Assembly: GCF_019966515.1 (NCBI RefSeq)
Contig: NZ_JAIMIB010000005.1
Location: 62,001-126,000 of the forward strand
Direction: 5' to 3'
Length of the DNA stretch: 64,000 nt
Source: Roseovarius aestuarii
GTDB lineage: Bacteria > Pseudomonadota > Alphaproteobacteria > Rhodobacterales > Rhodobacteraceae
Part shown: positions 8,073 through 16,053 of the stretch, piece after piece
Position numbering within the stretch: the stretch's first letter is position 1
Layout: each line of letters starts with the position of its first letter
Translations under genes and position numbers: made by a program
Notes under the pieces: generated by a model
The model's database searches: none
Told to the model about the DNA's origin: nothing
The model's input: only the letters and a program-made list of their open reading frames with translations

Positions 8073-8873
8073 TCAGCCCGGTAAAACCCGGCTCAAAAAC
8101 TCCTTCACCGGCCCGGCAAAAAGATCGGGGCGTTCAACCAGCCCCATGTGTTGCAGCCCCGGCAGGATGATGACGCCAGAGTCTGCGATTTCCGAGCCGA
8201 TGGCGTGGCTCATCGCCGGGGGCTGGCCGCTATCTTTCTCGCAGGTCATGACCAGCGTCGGATGGGTGATAGGCGGCTGAGGCCGGATCAGTTCGACCAC
8301 GCCTGCGGCCAGCACGAAACGGTGCAGCGCGTAATTCTCGTGGTGATTGGCCATCACCACCTCGCGTACTTCCTGCAGCACCTCGGGGTGCTCGCGGCGG
8401 AAATCTTCGGTGAACCACCGTTCCAGCGTCGCATCAATCGTGGCCCCGGGCCCACCAGCCGAGGTATCGCGGGCGCGTTCCTCAACCAGTTTCTGCTGGT
8501 CCTCGCCGCGTTCATGCGGCGAGTTCAGAATGCACAGTGCCGATACCCGATCCGGATGATCCATCGCTACCCGACGATTGATCATCCCACCCAGTGAGAA
8601 CCCGACCAGTGCCGCCTGTTCAATCCCAAGCTCGTCCATCAGCGCAATCAACTGTTCACTGAGCACGGTCAGGCTGGGCGTCTCCGTGGGCAGGGCGGTC
8701 TCACCATGTCCACACAAATCGTAGCTGAGTACGCGGAAATGTGTCGCGAGAAGTGGAATCATCTCACGGTACGTCGCGGCCCGCGTCAACCCGAGCCCGT
8801 GGATCATCGCCACGACAGGCGCGCCCTCGGGCCCGGTCAGATCATAGGCTGTGCCCGCCCTACTTACCGGCAT
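8073..8873 (-). CDS. Alpha/beta hydrolase (3-oxoadipate enol-lactonase/RutD-like)
   Basis: 266 residues. Oxyanion-hole motif HGLGL at about residue 25, nucleophile elbow GFSLGG at about 92-97, and a C-terminal GLQHMG histidine complete the triad set typical of enol-lactone and carbamate hydrolases. Its ATG directly abuts the TAG of the DUF1185 gene, so it is co-translated with it. In the Rut pyrimidine pathway a similar hydrolase works together with a luciferase-like monooxygenase and a flavin reductase; the same trio is present here. Substrate unknown. Confidence 0.83.
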   Translation of the reverse strand: MPVSRAGTAYDLTGPEGAPVVAMIHGLGLTRAATYREMIPLLATHFRVLSYDLCGHGETALPTETPSLTVLSEQLIALMDELGIEQAALVGFSLGGMINRRVAMDHPDRVSALCILNSPHERGEDQQKLVEERARDTSAGGPGATIDATLERWFTEDFRREHPEVLQEVREVVMANHHENYALHRFVLAAGVVELIRPQPPITHPTLVMTCEKDSGQPPAMSHAIGSEIADSGVIILPGLQHMGLVERPDLFAGPVKEFLSRVLPG

Positions 8874-9470
8874 CTAGACCCCCGCCGGATTATCAACGTC
8901 GCGCCCCATCTCTTTGAGGTCCGCATAGCGATCACCGATCCGGTGGTTGGGATGCCCGCCCAGTGACGCGCCAAGGGCCACGACCATCTCATCCTCGGCG
9001 GGGGCGTCGGGAATGCTGGTATGGATGGTTTGATAATGCGAGCGCCGCCCGCCATCATCCTTGTCCATTAGCGGGATCATCAGCGACGTACCCGCAGCCC
9101 CGCGCGTGTTGCTGAATACCAGATAGGATTTGGCATTCACCGCATCACGGTACTGATTGCCGAACCAAAGCGTATGGGTCAGCGCCTGCGCGTGTTCGAC
9201 CTCTCCGCCCATACCCACAACCGAGGCTTTGCCATACCCCTCAACCGTACCGCCGGTTTCCTTGAGGATCATATCCGTCAGCATCTTACCCAGTACCGGT
9301 CCGTGTTCTTTGATTTCGGGGCTCAGGTCTTCGACATGGCCACGTCCGAACCACGGGTTGCGGATGATCGCCGCAGCAGTCACCAGTTTCGTAGGTTCGG
9401 CGACCTCTTTCCAGCCCTCTTTATAGGTGGTCTGAACGAGGGTCAGAGTACGACGTATTTCAACCGGCAT
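8874..9470 (-). CDS. DUF1185 'amino acid synthesis' family protein
   Basis: 198 residues. Family recognised from overall sequence: VEIRRTLTLVQTTYKEGWKEV near the start, AAIIRNPWFGRGHVEDLSPEI, SVVGMGGEVEHAQALTHTLWFGN and GHPNHRIGDRYADLKEMG near the end. The family has a known structure but, to my knowledge, no established reaction. It overlaps the luciferase-like gene by 11 bp and abuts the hydrolase gene, so it belongs to the same pathway. The histidine-rich conserved segments (GHVEDL, EVEHAQALTHT) suggest a hydrolytic or metal role; that is inference. Confidence 0.8.
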   Translation of the reverse strand: MPVEIRRTLTLVQTTYKEGWKEVAEPTKLVTAAAIIRNPWFGRGHVEDLSPEIKEHGPVLGKMLTDMILKETGGTVEGYGKASVVGMGGEVEHAQALTHTLWFGNQYRDAVNAKSYLVFSNTRGAAGTSLMIPLMDKDDGGRRSHYQTIHTSIPDAPAEDEMVVALGASLGGHPNHRIGDRYADLKEMGRDVDNPAGV

Positions 9471-10518
9471 GGGCCAGCTCCTTTTCGGTAAACTCAGGCA
9501 TCACCTGATCAATGAACAATTTAAGCGACCGTTTCTGCTGATCCATGTCCATGCCCATCGAGGCATAATAGAGGAAGCCGTCAACACCGATTTCTTCGTA
9601 TTTCTTCAGTTTGGTGATCACCTGCTCAGGCGAGCCGAACATCAGGTTCTCTTCCAGCAGTTCGGGATCAACCCTTGCATTGCCCTCAAGGCTATCGAGC
9701 GGCACCCGGTCCGGAAAGCCGTTGACCACATCGCCAGACTTCATCATCAGATTGCCAAATTGGCTGAGTTGAACCCGAATGGCATCCATCGCCGCTTTGC
9801 GATCCGCTTCGTTGTCATAAACCGCCGTGTGGCGCATCACCGCCCAGTTGCCGGTGTACTCGCCGTCGTGTTTGGCAATCGCATCGTCCAGTCGCGCGCG
9901 ATAGGTCTCGGCCTCGGAAAACGGCATCGTCAGCGGCCAGCTCAGGATGTTGCAATTGTGCTCTACCGCGTAGTCGAAAGTGATCGGCGCGCGCGCTGCG
10001 ACCCAGATAGGCACATCCTTTTGCACCGGTTTGGGGCAGGAGGTGGCGGTGGGGAAATGCCAGAACTCGCCATTATGCGTGTAGTCGCCCTTCCACAGTT
10101 CCTTCACCACGGGAAGCATTTCCTGCATGTAGCGCCAACTGTCTTTCTGATCGAGACCCGGTTTCATCCGGTCGAATTCGCGTTGATAGGCACCAGAGCC
10201 GATACCAAATTCCAGGCGGCCGTCACTGACAAGGTCAAGGAAAGCCGCCTCGCCCGCCAGGTTGATCGGGTGCCAGTAGGCGGCATTGACGACACCGACA
10301 CCGAGGCGAATATTTTTCGCGTGCTCGCCCCACCAGGTCAGGATCTGGAACGGGTTGGGAGCAATGGTCATCTCCATCGCGTGATGCTCGGCGGCCCAGG
10401 CGATTTCAAACCCCGCCGCATCAGCCATCTTGACCATTTCCAGCGTATGATCGCGCACAGCCTTCATATCCGTGCTGTCGTCCATCCGCTCCAGATTGAT
10501 CGCCAGTTGGAATTTCAT
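9460..10518 (-). CDS. LLM-class (bacterial luciferase-like) flavin-dependent monooxygenase
   Basis: 352 residues from the second ATG of an ATGATG pair (10518), chosen because GGGAG lies 7 bases upstream; the first ATG at 10521 is nearly as good. The TIM-barrel signature is clear: MKFQLAINLERM, WAAEHHAMEM, IRLGVGVVNAAYWHPI, GRLEFGIGSGAYQREFDR and the C-terminal MFGSPEQVITKLKKYEEIGVDGF. These enzymes use reduced FMN made by a separate reductase, which is present in the operon (12026-12535). Likely role: oxygenation, for example oxidative ring opening or C-S/C-N cleavage, feeding the aldehyde dehydrogenase next door. Confidence 0.87.
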   Translation of the reverse strand: MKFQLAINLERMDDSTDMKAVRDHTLEMVKMADAAGFEIAWAAEHHAMEMTIAPNPFQILTWWGEHAKNIRLGVGVVNAAYWHPINLAGEAAFLDLVSDGRLEFGIGSGAYQREFDRMKPGLDQKDSWRYMQEMLPVVKELWKGDYTHNGEFWHFPTATSCPKPVQKDVPIWVAARAPITFDYAVEHNCNILSWPLTMPFSEAETYRARLDDAIAKHDGEYTGNWAVMRHTAVYDNEADRKAAMDAIRVQLSQFGNLMMKSGDVVNGFPDRVPLDSLEGNARVDPELLEENLMFGSPEQVITKLKKYEEIGVDGFLYYASMGMDMDQQKRSLKLFIDQVMPEFTEKELAHAG

Positions 10519-10534
10519 CATTCTTCTCCCTTGC

Positions 10535-12010
10535 TTAGCGCGCCACAAACTGGCTGCCCAGTGGCTCGGACGAGGTATTCATCCACACCGTCTTGGGGCG
10601 CGTATAGTCGTAAATCGCCTGGAACCCGCTTTCGCGGCCATAGCCCGAGTTTTTCATGCCGCCGAATTCGGCAATGGGTGACACCGCACGGTAGGTATTC
10701 ACCCACACGATCCCGGCGCGCACCGAACGGCTCATCCTGAGCGCCCGGGCGATGTCTCGGGTAAAGATTCCCGCCGCCAGCCCGTGCTCGGTATCGTTCG
10801 CCAAAGCCAGCGCCTCTGCCTCGGTTCTGAAGCGCAGCACGCTCAGCACCGGGCCGAAAAGCTCGGTATCGACGATCTCCAGATGCGGGCCGGGGCAGTC
10901 GATGATCGTGGGCTCATAGAACATGTCGCTGCCCTGCCCCTCGGCCCGTTTGCCGCCACAGAGCACCTTGCCGCCCTGTTCGACCGCCTTGGCCACCTGC
11001 TGCTCGATATTCTCAAGCTGACCATAGGTGCAGAGCGGTCCCATCTCGGTCTCGTCCAGCATCGGATCACCGATCTTGGCCTCGTTGGCGATCTTGACCA
11101 TCCGGGCAAGGAATGCGTCAGCAATATCTTCATGTACGATCAGACGTGACCCGGCGACGCAGGACTGTCCCGACGCGGCAAAAATACCTGAGACCGAGCC
11201 GTTGACCGCGCTTTCAATATCCGCGTCATCAAAGACGATGAAGGGCGACTTGCCGCCCAGTTCCAGTGAGACCTCGGCGAAATTATTGGTCGAGTTGCGC
11301 AAAATATGCTTTGCCGCCACCGGCCCACCGGTAAAGGAAATCCGCGACACCAGCGGGTGCGAGGTCAGCACCTTGCCGCAGGGGTCAGCATGACCGGTCA
11401 CGATGTTGATGACGCCATCGGGGATGCCCGCCTTGGCGAAAAGCTGGCCGAATTCCAGAATGACCGCCGGGGCGAATTCCGAGGTTTTCAGGACCACTGT
11501 GTTGCCCGCCGCCAGCGCCGGGCCGATTTTGACCGCGGTCAGGAACATCTGAGAATTCCACGGCACCACGGCGGCTATCACACCCAACGGCTCCCGCTGG
11601 GTGAATACAAACATGTCGGGCTTGTCGATCGGCAGGGTCTCGCCATGCACTTTGTCAGCGGCGCCCGCGTAGAAATGAAGAAATTCGGCAATGTATTTTG
11701 ACTGCCAGCGGGTTTCCTTAAGCATCTTGCCGGTATCGCGGGTCTCGACCTCGCCGAAAAACTCCGAATTTTCCGCCAACAGATCCGCCAGACGCCGCAG
11801 GCAATGACCGCGTTCCGTGGCCGTCATCTGCGCCCAGGGTCCTTCGTAGCAGGCGGTATGTGCGGCACGCACTGCCCTGTCGATATCCTCGGCGGTGGCT
11901 TCAGGCACTCGCGCCCATTCCTCGCCCGTGGATGGGTTTGAGGTGGCAAAGGTGCCGCCATCGCTGGCATCCACCCAAGCGCCGCCGATCAACATCTGAT
12001 AGGTCTTCAT
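10535..12010 (-). CDS. NAD(P)-dependent aldehyde dehydrogenase
   Basis: 491 residues, usual length for the ALDH superfamily. Visible motifs: VVPWNSQMFL, SFTGG, catalytic Glu in LELGGKSPFIVF, catalytic Cys in ASGQSCVAGSR, and EMGPLC, EIFGP-like TELFGPVLSV. It oxidises an aldehyde to the acid. Position between the monooxygenase and the flavin reductase suggests it removes the aldehyde released by the oxygenase. It lies 15 bp downstream of the flavin reductase gene and 16 bp upstream of the monooxygenase gene. Betaine-aldehyde-type or hydroxymuconic-semialdehyde-type specificity cannot be decided. Confidence 0.88.
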   Translation of the reverse strand: MKTYQMLIGGAWVDASDGGTFATSNPSTGEEWARVPEATAEDIDRAVRAAHTACYEGPWAQMTATERGHCLRRLADLLAENSEFFGEVETRDTGKMLKETRWQSKYIAEFLHFYAGAADKVHGETLPIDKPDMFVFTQREPLGVIAAVVPWNSQMFLTAVKIGPALAAGNTVVLKTSEFAPAVILEFGQLFAKAGIPDGVINIVTGHADPCGKVLTSHPLVSRISFTGGPVAAKHILRNSTNNFAEVSLELGGKSPFIVFDDADIESAVNGSVSGIFAASGQSCVAGSRLIVHEDIADAFLARMVKIANEAKIGDPMLDETEMGPLCTYGQLENIEQQVAKAVEQGGKVLCGGKRAEGQGSDMFYEPTIIDCPGPHLEIVDTELFGPVLSVLRFRTEAEALALANDTEHGLAAGIFTRDIARALRMSRSVRAGIVWVNTYRAVSPIAEFGGMKNSGYGRESGFQAIYDYTRPKTVWMNTSSEPLGSQFVAR

Positions 12011-12025
12011 GTGGTTCTTACTTTC

Positions 12026-12535
12026 TTATTCCGCCGCAATGACCTGCGGCACTACCCGATGATAGCTGCCGGCGCGGTACGTCAGCGGTGGTGCCTCGGT
12101 ATCGACAACATCTCTCACATGCCCGATCAGGATCAGGTGGCTCCCCGAGCGGATGCTTTGTTGCAGATCGCAGGCAAACCCAGTCGCACCGACAATAACC
12201 GGCGCATCGCCGTCGCAGGCCACCCCATCGAACCTGTCGACCACCCGTTCATCATGCCGCCCGGCAAACCGATCGGCGATCCATGGTTCATTCTCGGGCA
12301 GCACATTGACACAGAACCGCCCATTAGCGGTGACAGCCTTCGCAATCCGGCTTTCGGCGAAAAGGCAAACCAGCACCGTAGGCGGATCGGCTGAAACCGA
12401 AGAAAACGCGCTGACCGTAGCGCCAAAACGCCCGGCCTCACCGTCCGTGGTCACCACAGTGACCGACGAGGCCACACCGCGCATGGCGGAGATGAACTTT
12501 TCTCGCGGAACCAGCCCGCCTACGTCTCGGAACAT
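12026..12535 (-). CDS. Flavin reductase (HpaC/RutF-type) partner of the LLM monooxygenase
   Basis: 169 residues with the FMN-binding split-barrel pattern: FISAMRGVASSVTVVTT, GRFGATVSAFSSVSADPPTVLVCL, FCVNVLPENEP, DRFAG, and a C-terminal HLILIGHVRDV. It uses NAD(P)H to reduce free FMN for two-component monooxygenases. It is the first gene of the minus-strand catabolic run, divergent from the LysR gene, so its upstream region holds the operon promoter. The pairing with the luciferase-like gene three positions on matches known two-component systems. Confidence 0.87.
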   Translation of the reverse strand: MFRDVGGLVPREKFISAMRGVASSVTVVTTDGEAGRFGATVSAFSSVSADPPTVLVCLFAESRIAKAVTANGRFCVNVLPENEPWIADRFAGRHDERVVDRFDGVACDGDAPVIVGATGFACDLQQSIRSGSHLILIGHVRDVVDTEAPPLTYRAGSYHRVVPQVIAAE

Positions 12536-12596
12536 TGTCGAACTTCCTCCGTTGTTCGCGCCTCAGAGAGGATGTTTCAGACCCTGCCACAAAAAT

Positions 12597-12618
12597 ATAA
12601 TTCTTGAAATTGAATTAT
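12597..12618. promoter_or_regulatory. LysR-type operator candidate ATAATTC-N8-GAATTAT
   Basis: Perfect 7-base inverted repeat with an 8-base spacer in the 126-bp gap between the divergent flavin reductase and LysR genes. It contains T-N11-A spacings, the loose LTTR box rule. Its place is right for control of both directions. Confidence 0.5.
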
Positions 12619-12629
12619 TTTGCGACATA

Positions 12630-12648
12630 AGTTCACGATATTCGAACT
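12630..12648. promoter_or_regulatory. Second inverted repeat AGTTC-N9-GAACT near the LysR start
   Basis: Five-base arms 12 bp beyond the first repeat and 13 bp before the LysR ATG. Together the two sites resemble a recognition site plus activation site pair used by LysR-type regulators. It could also serve autorepression of the LysR gene. Confidence 0.35.
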
Positions 12649-12661
12649 AAGAGACGATGAT

Positions 12662-13558
12662 ATGAACATTACTTCGCTGCAGACCTTTCTGGCCATCGTC
12701 GAAACCGGTAGCCTTGTGCGCGCCTCGGAACAGATGAACGTGACCCAATCCACCGTTACCGCGCGGCTAAACACGCTTGAGGATCACCTGGGCACCCAAC
12801 TTCTGAACCGGCAGAAATCCGGCACCACGCTGACCCCGGCGGGTACGAAATTTCTGCGATATGCCAGGGCCATGGCCGGCATCTGGCGGCAGGCGAAACA
12901 TGCTACCGCCCTACCCTCGGGGTTTGATTCGATCTGCACGTTCGGCTGTGACCGCGAGTTGTGGCACGGACCCGGTCGCGGTTTTTTTAACGGGCTGATG
13001 TCAGGTCAACCGGAAATGGCAGTTTCGGTACATCAGGGTAGCGGTCGCGATCTCGAATCCTGGTTGGCCGAAGGGATGGTCGATGTGGTTTTGACTTACG
13101 AATCCGGTGCACGCAGCAATCAGACGATCCATCCGCTGCCGCCCGAGGAACTGGTTCTTTACTCAAATCACCCCGACACGCCGATCGACGCCGACCCGCG
13201 CTACATCTTTGTCGATCATGGCCCTGACTACCGCAAGCTGCATGACGAGACCTATCATAATGCGGGTGTGGACCGGATCAGCTTCGACAGTTCCTGGTGG
13301 GCGTTGCAATGCATGCTCGATCGCGGCGGTTCGGCCTATCTGCCGCGCGCACTTGCCGACCCTTTTGCCGCCCGTGGCGACATTCACGTGCTGAAGGACG
13401 GGCCGGTCTTCACCCGCAAGAAAAATCTTATCGTGAATGACCTGGTTGCCCAGAACTGGCACTGGCTGCCCGCACTGATCGAACGGTTGTCAGAGCCGGC
13501 GGCGGCGCATCCGGCGGATAAAACAGATGACGCCACGGCGCAAAACGGCCCGATATGA
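12662..13558 (+). CDS. LysR-family transcriptional regulator
   Basis: 298 residues from ATG 12662 (MNITSLQTFLAIVETG). The N-terminal winged HTH is typical: GSLVRASEQMNVTQSTVTARLNTLEDHLGTQLLNR, with TLTPAGTKFLRYA. The effector domain follows at about residue 90 onward (FGCDRELWHG to YLPRALADPFAARG). It diverges from the eight-gene catabolic run with two inverted repeats in the shared promoter, so it most likely controls that run, and perhaps the transporter operon at 13986. The inducer is unknown. Confidence 0.88.
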   Translation: MNITSLQTFLAIVETGSLVRASEQMNVTQSTVTARLNTLEDHLGTQLLNRQKSGTTLTPAGTKFLRYARAMAGIWRQAKHATALPSGFDSICTFGCDRELWHGPGRGFFNGLMSGQPEMAVSVHQGSGRDLESWLAEGMVDVVLTYESGARSNQTIHPLPPEELVLYSNHPDTPIDADPRYIFVDHGPDYRKLHDETYHNAGVDRISFDSSWWALQCMLDRGGSAYLPRALADPFAARGDIHVLKDGPVFTRKKNLIVNDLVAQNWHWLPALIERLSEPAAAHPADKTDDATAQNGPI

Positions 13559-13690
13559 TTCTCGTATCCTGATCAGCCCATGATCATCCCATGCGGGCCT
13601 GTCAGGACTGAAACAGCAAAGCGCAACCTTGTTAGCCGCGCCGTCAATCGTGCCATATGACGCACAGTTGGGTCACTGTATCGTAGCTGA

Positions 13691-13715
13691 ATATCATATG
13701 CTGGCTATATCATAT
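13691..13715. repeat. Direct repeat ATATCATAT x2, 16-bp period
   Basis: Nine-base identical copies at 13691-13699 and 13707-13715. A GAATAT/ATATTC inverted pair encloses both. Helically non-integral spacing (about 1.5 turns) would place copies on opposite faces for a monomer, or suits tandem overlapping half-sites. Confidence 0.5.
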
Positions 13716-13754
13716 TCAGAAAACTGGACCTATCTATATTCGGGTTTACCGAAG

Positions 13755-13781
13755 TTAACGTTCACAAACTTTAACTTTCAC
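13755..13781. repeat. Direct repeat TTAAC(G/T)TTCAC x2, 16-bp period
   Basis: Eleven-base copies at 13755-13765 and 13771-13781 differ at one base. The period equals that of the ATATCATAT pair 64 bp upstream, which suggests a shared mode of protein binding ahead of the transporter operon. Confidence 0.5.
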
Positions 13782-13985
13782 GAAGAAAGATTATCTGAAA
13801 CACTTGTCACACCGGGCTGCCTTGTGATCCTATCTCGCCAGGCAGGACCATATCTGCTCGCCGCAATGCGGCACTAGGGAGAAAAGACAAAAAAATACAC
13901 CTGAAAACACCAAAAGGAATCCGCGCAAAAGCGGAGCAAATAGCGTTCGCGAGATGCTAACAACCAACGTAAGAGGAGATACTTT

Positions 13986-14936
13986 ATGAAAAAACTTACA
14001 GCCCTGATGGGATCAACCATGATGGCAATGGCCGCGCCGGCGATGGCCGCCGATATCGTCATCGGCGTTCCAAACTGGCCGTCAGTCAACGCCACGGCGC
14101 ACATCCTTAAAGTTGCCATCGAACAGAACATGGGTCTTGAGGTCGAACTGCAAAACGGTACCAACCCCATCGTTTTTGAGGCGATGGATAGCGGCGCCAT
14201 GCATGTGCATCCCGAGGTCTGGATGCCGAACCAGCAGAACCTGCACGACACCTATGTGAAGGACAAAGCCTCGGTCTCTATGAACCCTAACGGCGTCGAA
14301 GCGTTCCAGGGAATGTGCGTGGATCAGGGTACCGCCGACAAGCATGGCATCACCTCGATCGAAGATCTGACCAACCCTGATATTGCTGCCCTCTTTGACA
14401 GCAATGGCGATGGTCAGGGCGAGCTTTGGATCGGTGCACCCGGCTGGGCCTCGACCAATGTCGAGAAAATTCGCGCCAAATCCTACGGCTACTCCGAGAC
14501 GATGGAACTGACCGAGATCGACGAGACCGTGGCTTACGCCAATCTCGACAACGCGATCAAGGCGGGCGATCCCTGGGCCGGCTTCTGCTACACGCCGCAC
14601 TATGTTTTCGCGCTGCATGACATGCAGATCCTCGAGGAGCCTGCCTATGACGCTGCCAAGTGGAACGTAACGCAGCCCACCGACGACCCGAACTGGCTGG
14701 AAATTTCCGATGCAGGCGTTGCCTGGGACCTGGCTTATCTGCACGTCCACTACGCCAAGTCGTTGGAAGACTCGCACCCGGACGTTGCCAAGATGCTGTC
14801 GAACGTGAAATTCGACACTGACACGGTTTCGGCGATGACCTACGCGCTGGTGATCGACAAGCAGGAACCGCTTGCCTACGCCGAAGCCTGGGTAGCCGAG
14901 AATGAAGATGCCGTACTGGGCTGGATGTCCGAGTGA
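13986..14936 (+). CDS. Betaine-class ABC transporter substrate-binding protein (ProX/OpuAC-like)
   Basis: 316 residues with a signal peptide cut near AMA-AD at about residue 22. The OpuAC fold is recognised from VIGVPNWPSVNATAHILKVAIEQ, SGAMHVHPEVWMPNQ, LWIGAPGWASTN and AGDPWAGFCYTPHYVF. Several Trp/Tyr residues could form the aromatic cage for a quaternary ammonium or sulfonium group. An AGGAG site precedes ATG 13986. It is the first gene of a transporter-ureohydrolase operon. Glycine betaine, choline, TMAO and related solutes are all possible ligands. Confidence 0.88.
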   Translation: MKKLTALMGSTMMAMAAPAMAADIVIGVPNWPSVNATAHILKVAIEQNMGLEVELQNGTNPIVFEAMDSGAMHVHPEVWMPNQQNLHDTYVKDKASVSMNPNGVEAFQGMCVDQGTADKHGITSIEDLTNPDIAALFDSNGDGQGELWIGAPGWASTNVEKIRAKSYGYSETMELTEIDETVAYANLDNAIKAGDPWAGFCYTPHYVFALHDMQILEEPAYDAAKWNVTQPTDDPNWLEISDAGVAWDLAYLHVHYAKSLEDSHPDVAKMLSNVKFDTDTVSAMTYALVIDKQEPLAYAEAWVAENEDAVLGWMSE

Positions 14937-14964
14937 TCGGCACCATCAACCAGTAAGGTAACGG

Positions 14965-14994
14965 CAGGCCGCCGGGCAGTCCCCCGGCGGCCTG
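14965..14994 (+). terminator. Strong intergenic hairpin after the binding-protein gene
   Basis: Perfect 12-base stem (CAGGCCGCCGGG / CCCGGCGGCCTG) with a 6-base loop, no T-run. In transporter operons such hairpins stabilise or partly terminate the message so that the binding protein is made in excess over ATPase and permease. Confidence 0.6.
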
Positions 14995-15015
14995 TTGCTC
15001 ATCAGGGGGAAATAA

Positions 15016-16053
15016 ATGAACGATACAGTCGTCAAGCTGACGGATGTCTGGAAGATCTTCGGCACCCGCGCCGACGAAGCCATGGCCGCCGTCAAGGCCG
15101 AAGGGATCGGCAAGCCCGAAGTGTTAGAGCGTTTCCAATGTGTTGTCGGGGTTCAGGGCGCCACATTCGATGTCCCGCGCGGCGAAATTTTCTGCATCAT
15201 GGGCCTTTCCGGATCGGGTAAATCCACCCTCGTGCGTCACGTCAACCGACTGATCGAGCCCACCGCGGGCAAGATCGAGATCATGGGACAGGATGTGTCC
15301 GCCATCTCCGAGACCGAGTTGCGCCGCATTCGCGCCCAGCAGATCGGTATGGTGTTCCAGCACATGGCGCTGATGCCGCACCGATCGGTACGCGACAACG
15401 TCGCCTATCCCCTTGAAATCCGTAAGGTTCCCAAATCGAAACGCTGGGCGATCTCGGATCATGCCCTTGGCCTCGTGGATCTGACTGGTTATGAGGATCG
15501 ATTGCCCAAGGAACTTTCAGGCGGCATGCAGCAACGCGTTGGCATCGCCCGCGCGCTGGCCTCCGACCCCGAAATCCTGCTGATGGACGAGCCGTTCTCG
15601 GCGCTCGATCCACTTATCCGGCTGCAACTTCAGGACCAGTTCAAGGCACTGGTGGCACAACTCAAGAAAACCACGCTTTTCATCACACATGACCTTGATG
15701 AGGCAATTCGCATCGGCCACCGCATCGCCATCATGAAAGACGGGGTGATCGTCCAGATTGGCACGCCCGAGGATATCGTGATGAACCCGGCCGATGAATA
15801 TGTCCGCGAGTTCGTGCAGGGCATCTCCAAGCTCAAACTGGTCAAGGCCCATTCGATCATGGAGCCTCTCGACAGCTATAAGGGCGATCTCAACGGCGCC
15901 CCGCGCGCCGATCACGGCGCCGATCTGGACCAGTTGATTGATCTGGCGGTCGAAACCGATCAGCCAGTCGTCATCACCGATAGCGGCGCCGATGTCGGCA
16001 TCGTCACCAAACCACGCCTGCTGCGTGGCATCCAGGGGGGCAAAAATGACTGA
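15016..16053 (+). CDS. Betaine-class ABC transporter ATPase (ProV-like)
   Basis: 345 residues. Walker A GLSGSGKST at 63-71, the signature LSGGMQQRVG, Walker B ILLMDEPFSALDP and the switch His in FITHDLDEA are all present, plus the ProV-type linker RRIRAQQIGMVFQHMALMPHR. The C-terminal part is shorter than a full pair of CBS domains but ends in a CBS-like PVVITDSGADVGIVTKPRLL, as in osmotic or betaine importers. GGGG-rich site upstream. It overlaps the permease gene by 8 bp. Confidence 0.88.
   Translation: MNDTVVKLTDVWKIFGTRADEAMAAVKAEGIGKPEVLERFQCVVGVQGATFDVPRGEIFCIMGLSGSGKSTLVRHVNRLIEPTAGKIEIMGQDVSAISETELRRIRAQQIGMVFQHMALMPHRSVRDNVAYPLEIRKVPKSKRWAISDHALGLVDLTGYEDRLPKELSGGMQQRVGIARALASDPEILLMDEPFSALDPLIRLQLQDQFKALVAQLKKTTLFITHDLDEAIRIGHRIAIMKDGVIVQIGTPEDIVMNPADEYVREFVQGISKLKLVKAHSIMEPLDSYKGDLNGAPRADHGADLDQLIDLAVETDQPVVITDSGADVGIVTKPRLLRGIQGGKND

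Larger units (their letters stand above)
13559..13985. other. 427-bp intergenic region upstream of the betaine-type transporter
   Basis: No convincing gene; an 82-codon reading at 13629-13877 has no family resemblance and atypical composition. The stretch is AT-rich compared with its surroundings. It carries two TGATCA palindromes five bases apart (13570-13586), and two separate pairs of direct repeats, each pair with a 16-bp period (13691-13715 and 13755-13781). It should hold the promoter and regulator sites of the transporter operon. Confidence 0.6.

Noticed and set aside
13629..13877. 82-codon reading between the LysR gene and the transporter
   Set aside because: No ribosome site, no family pattern, and it covers the promoter repeats; amino-acid composition follows the AT-rich DNA rather than a protein.
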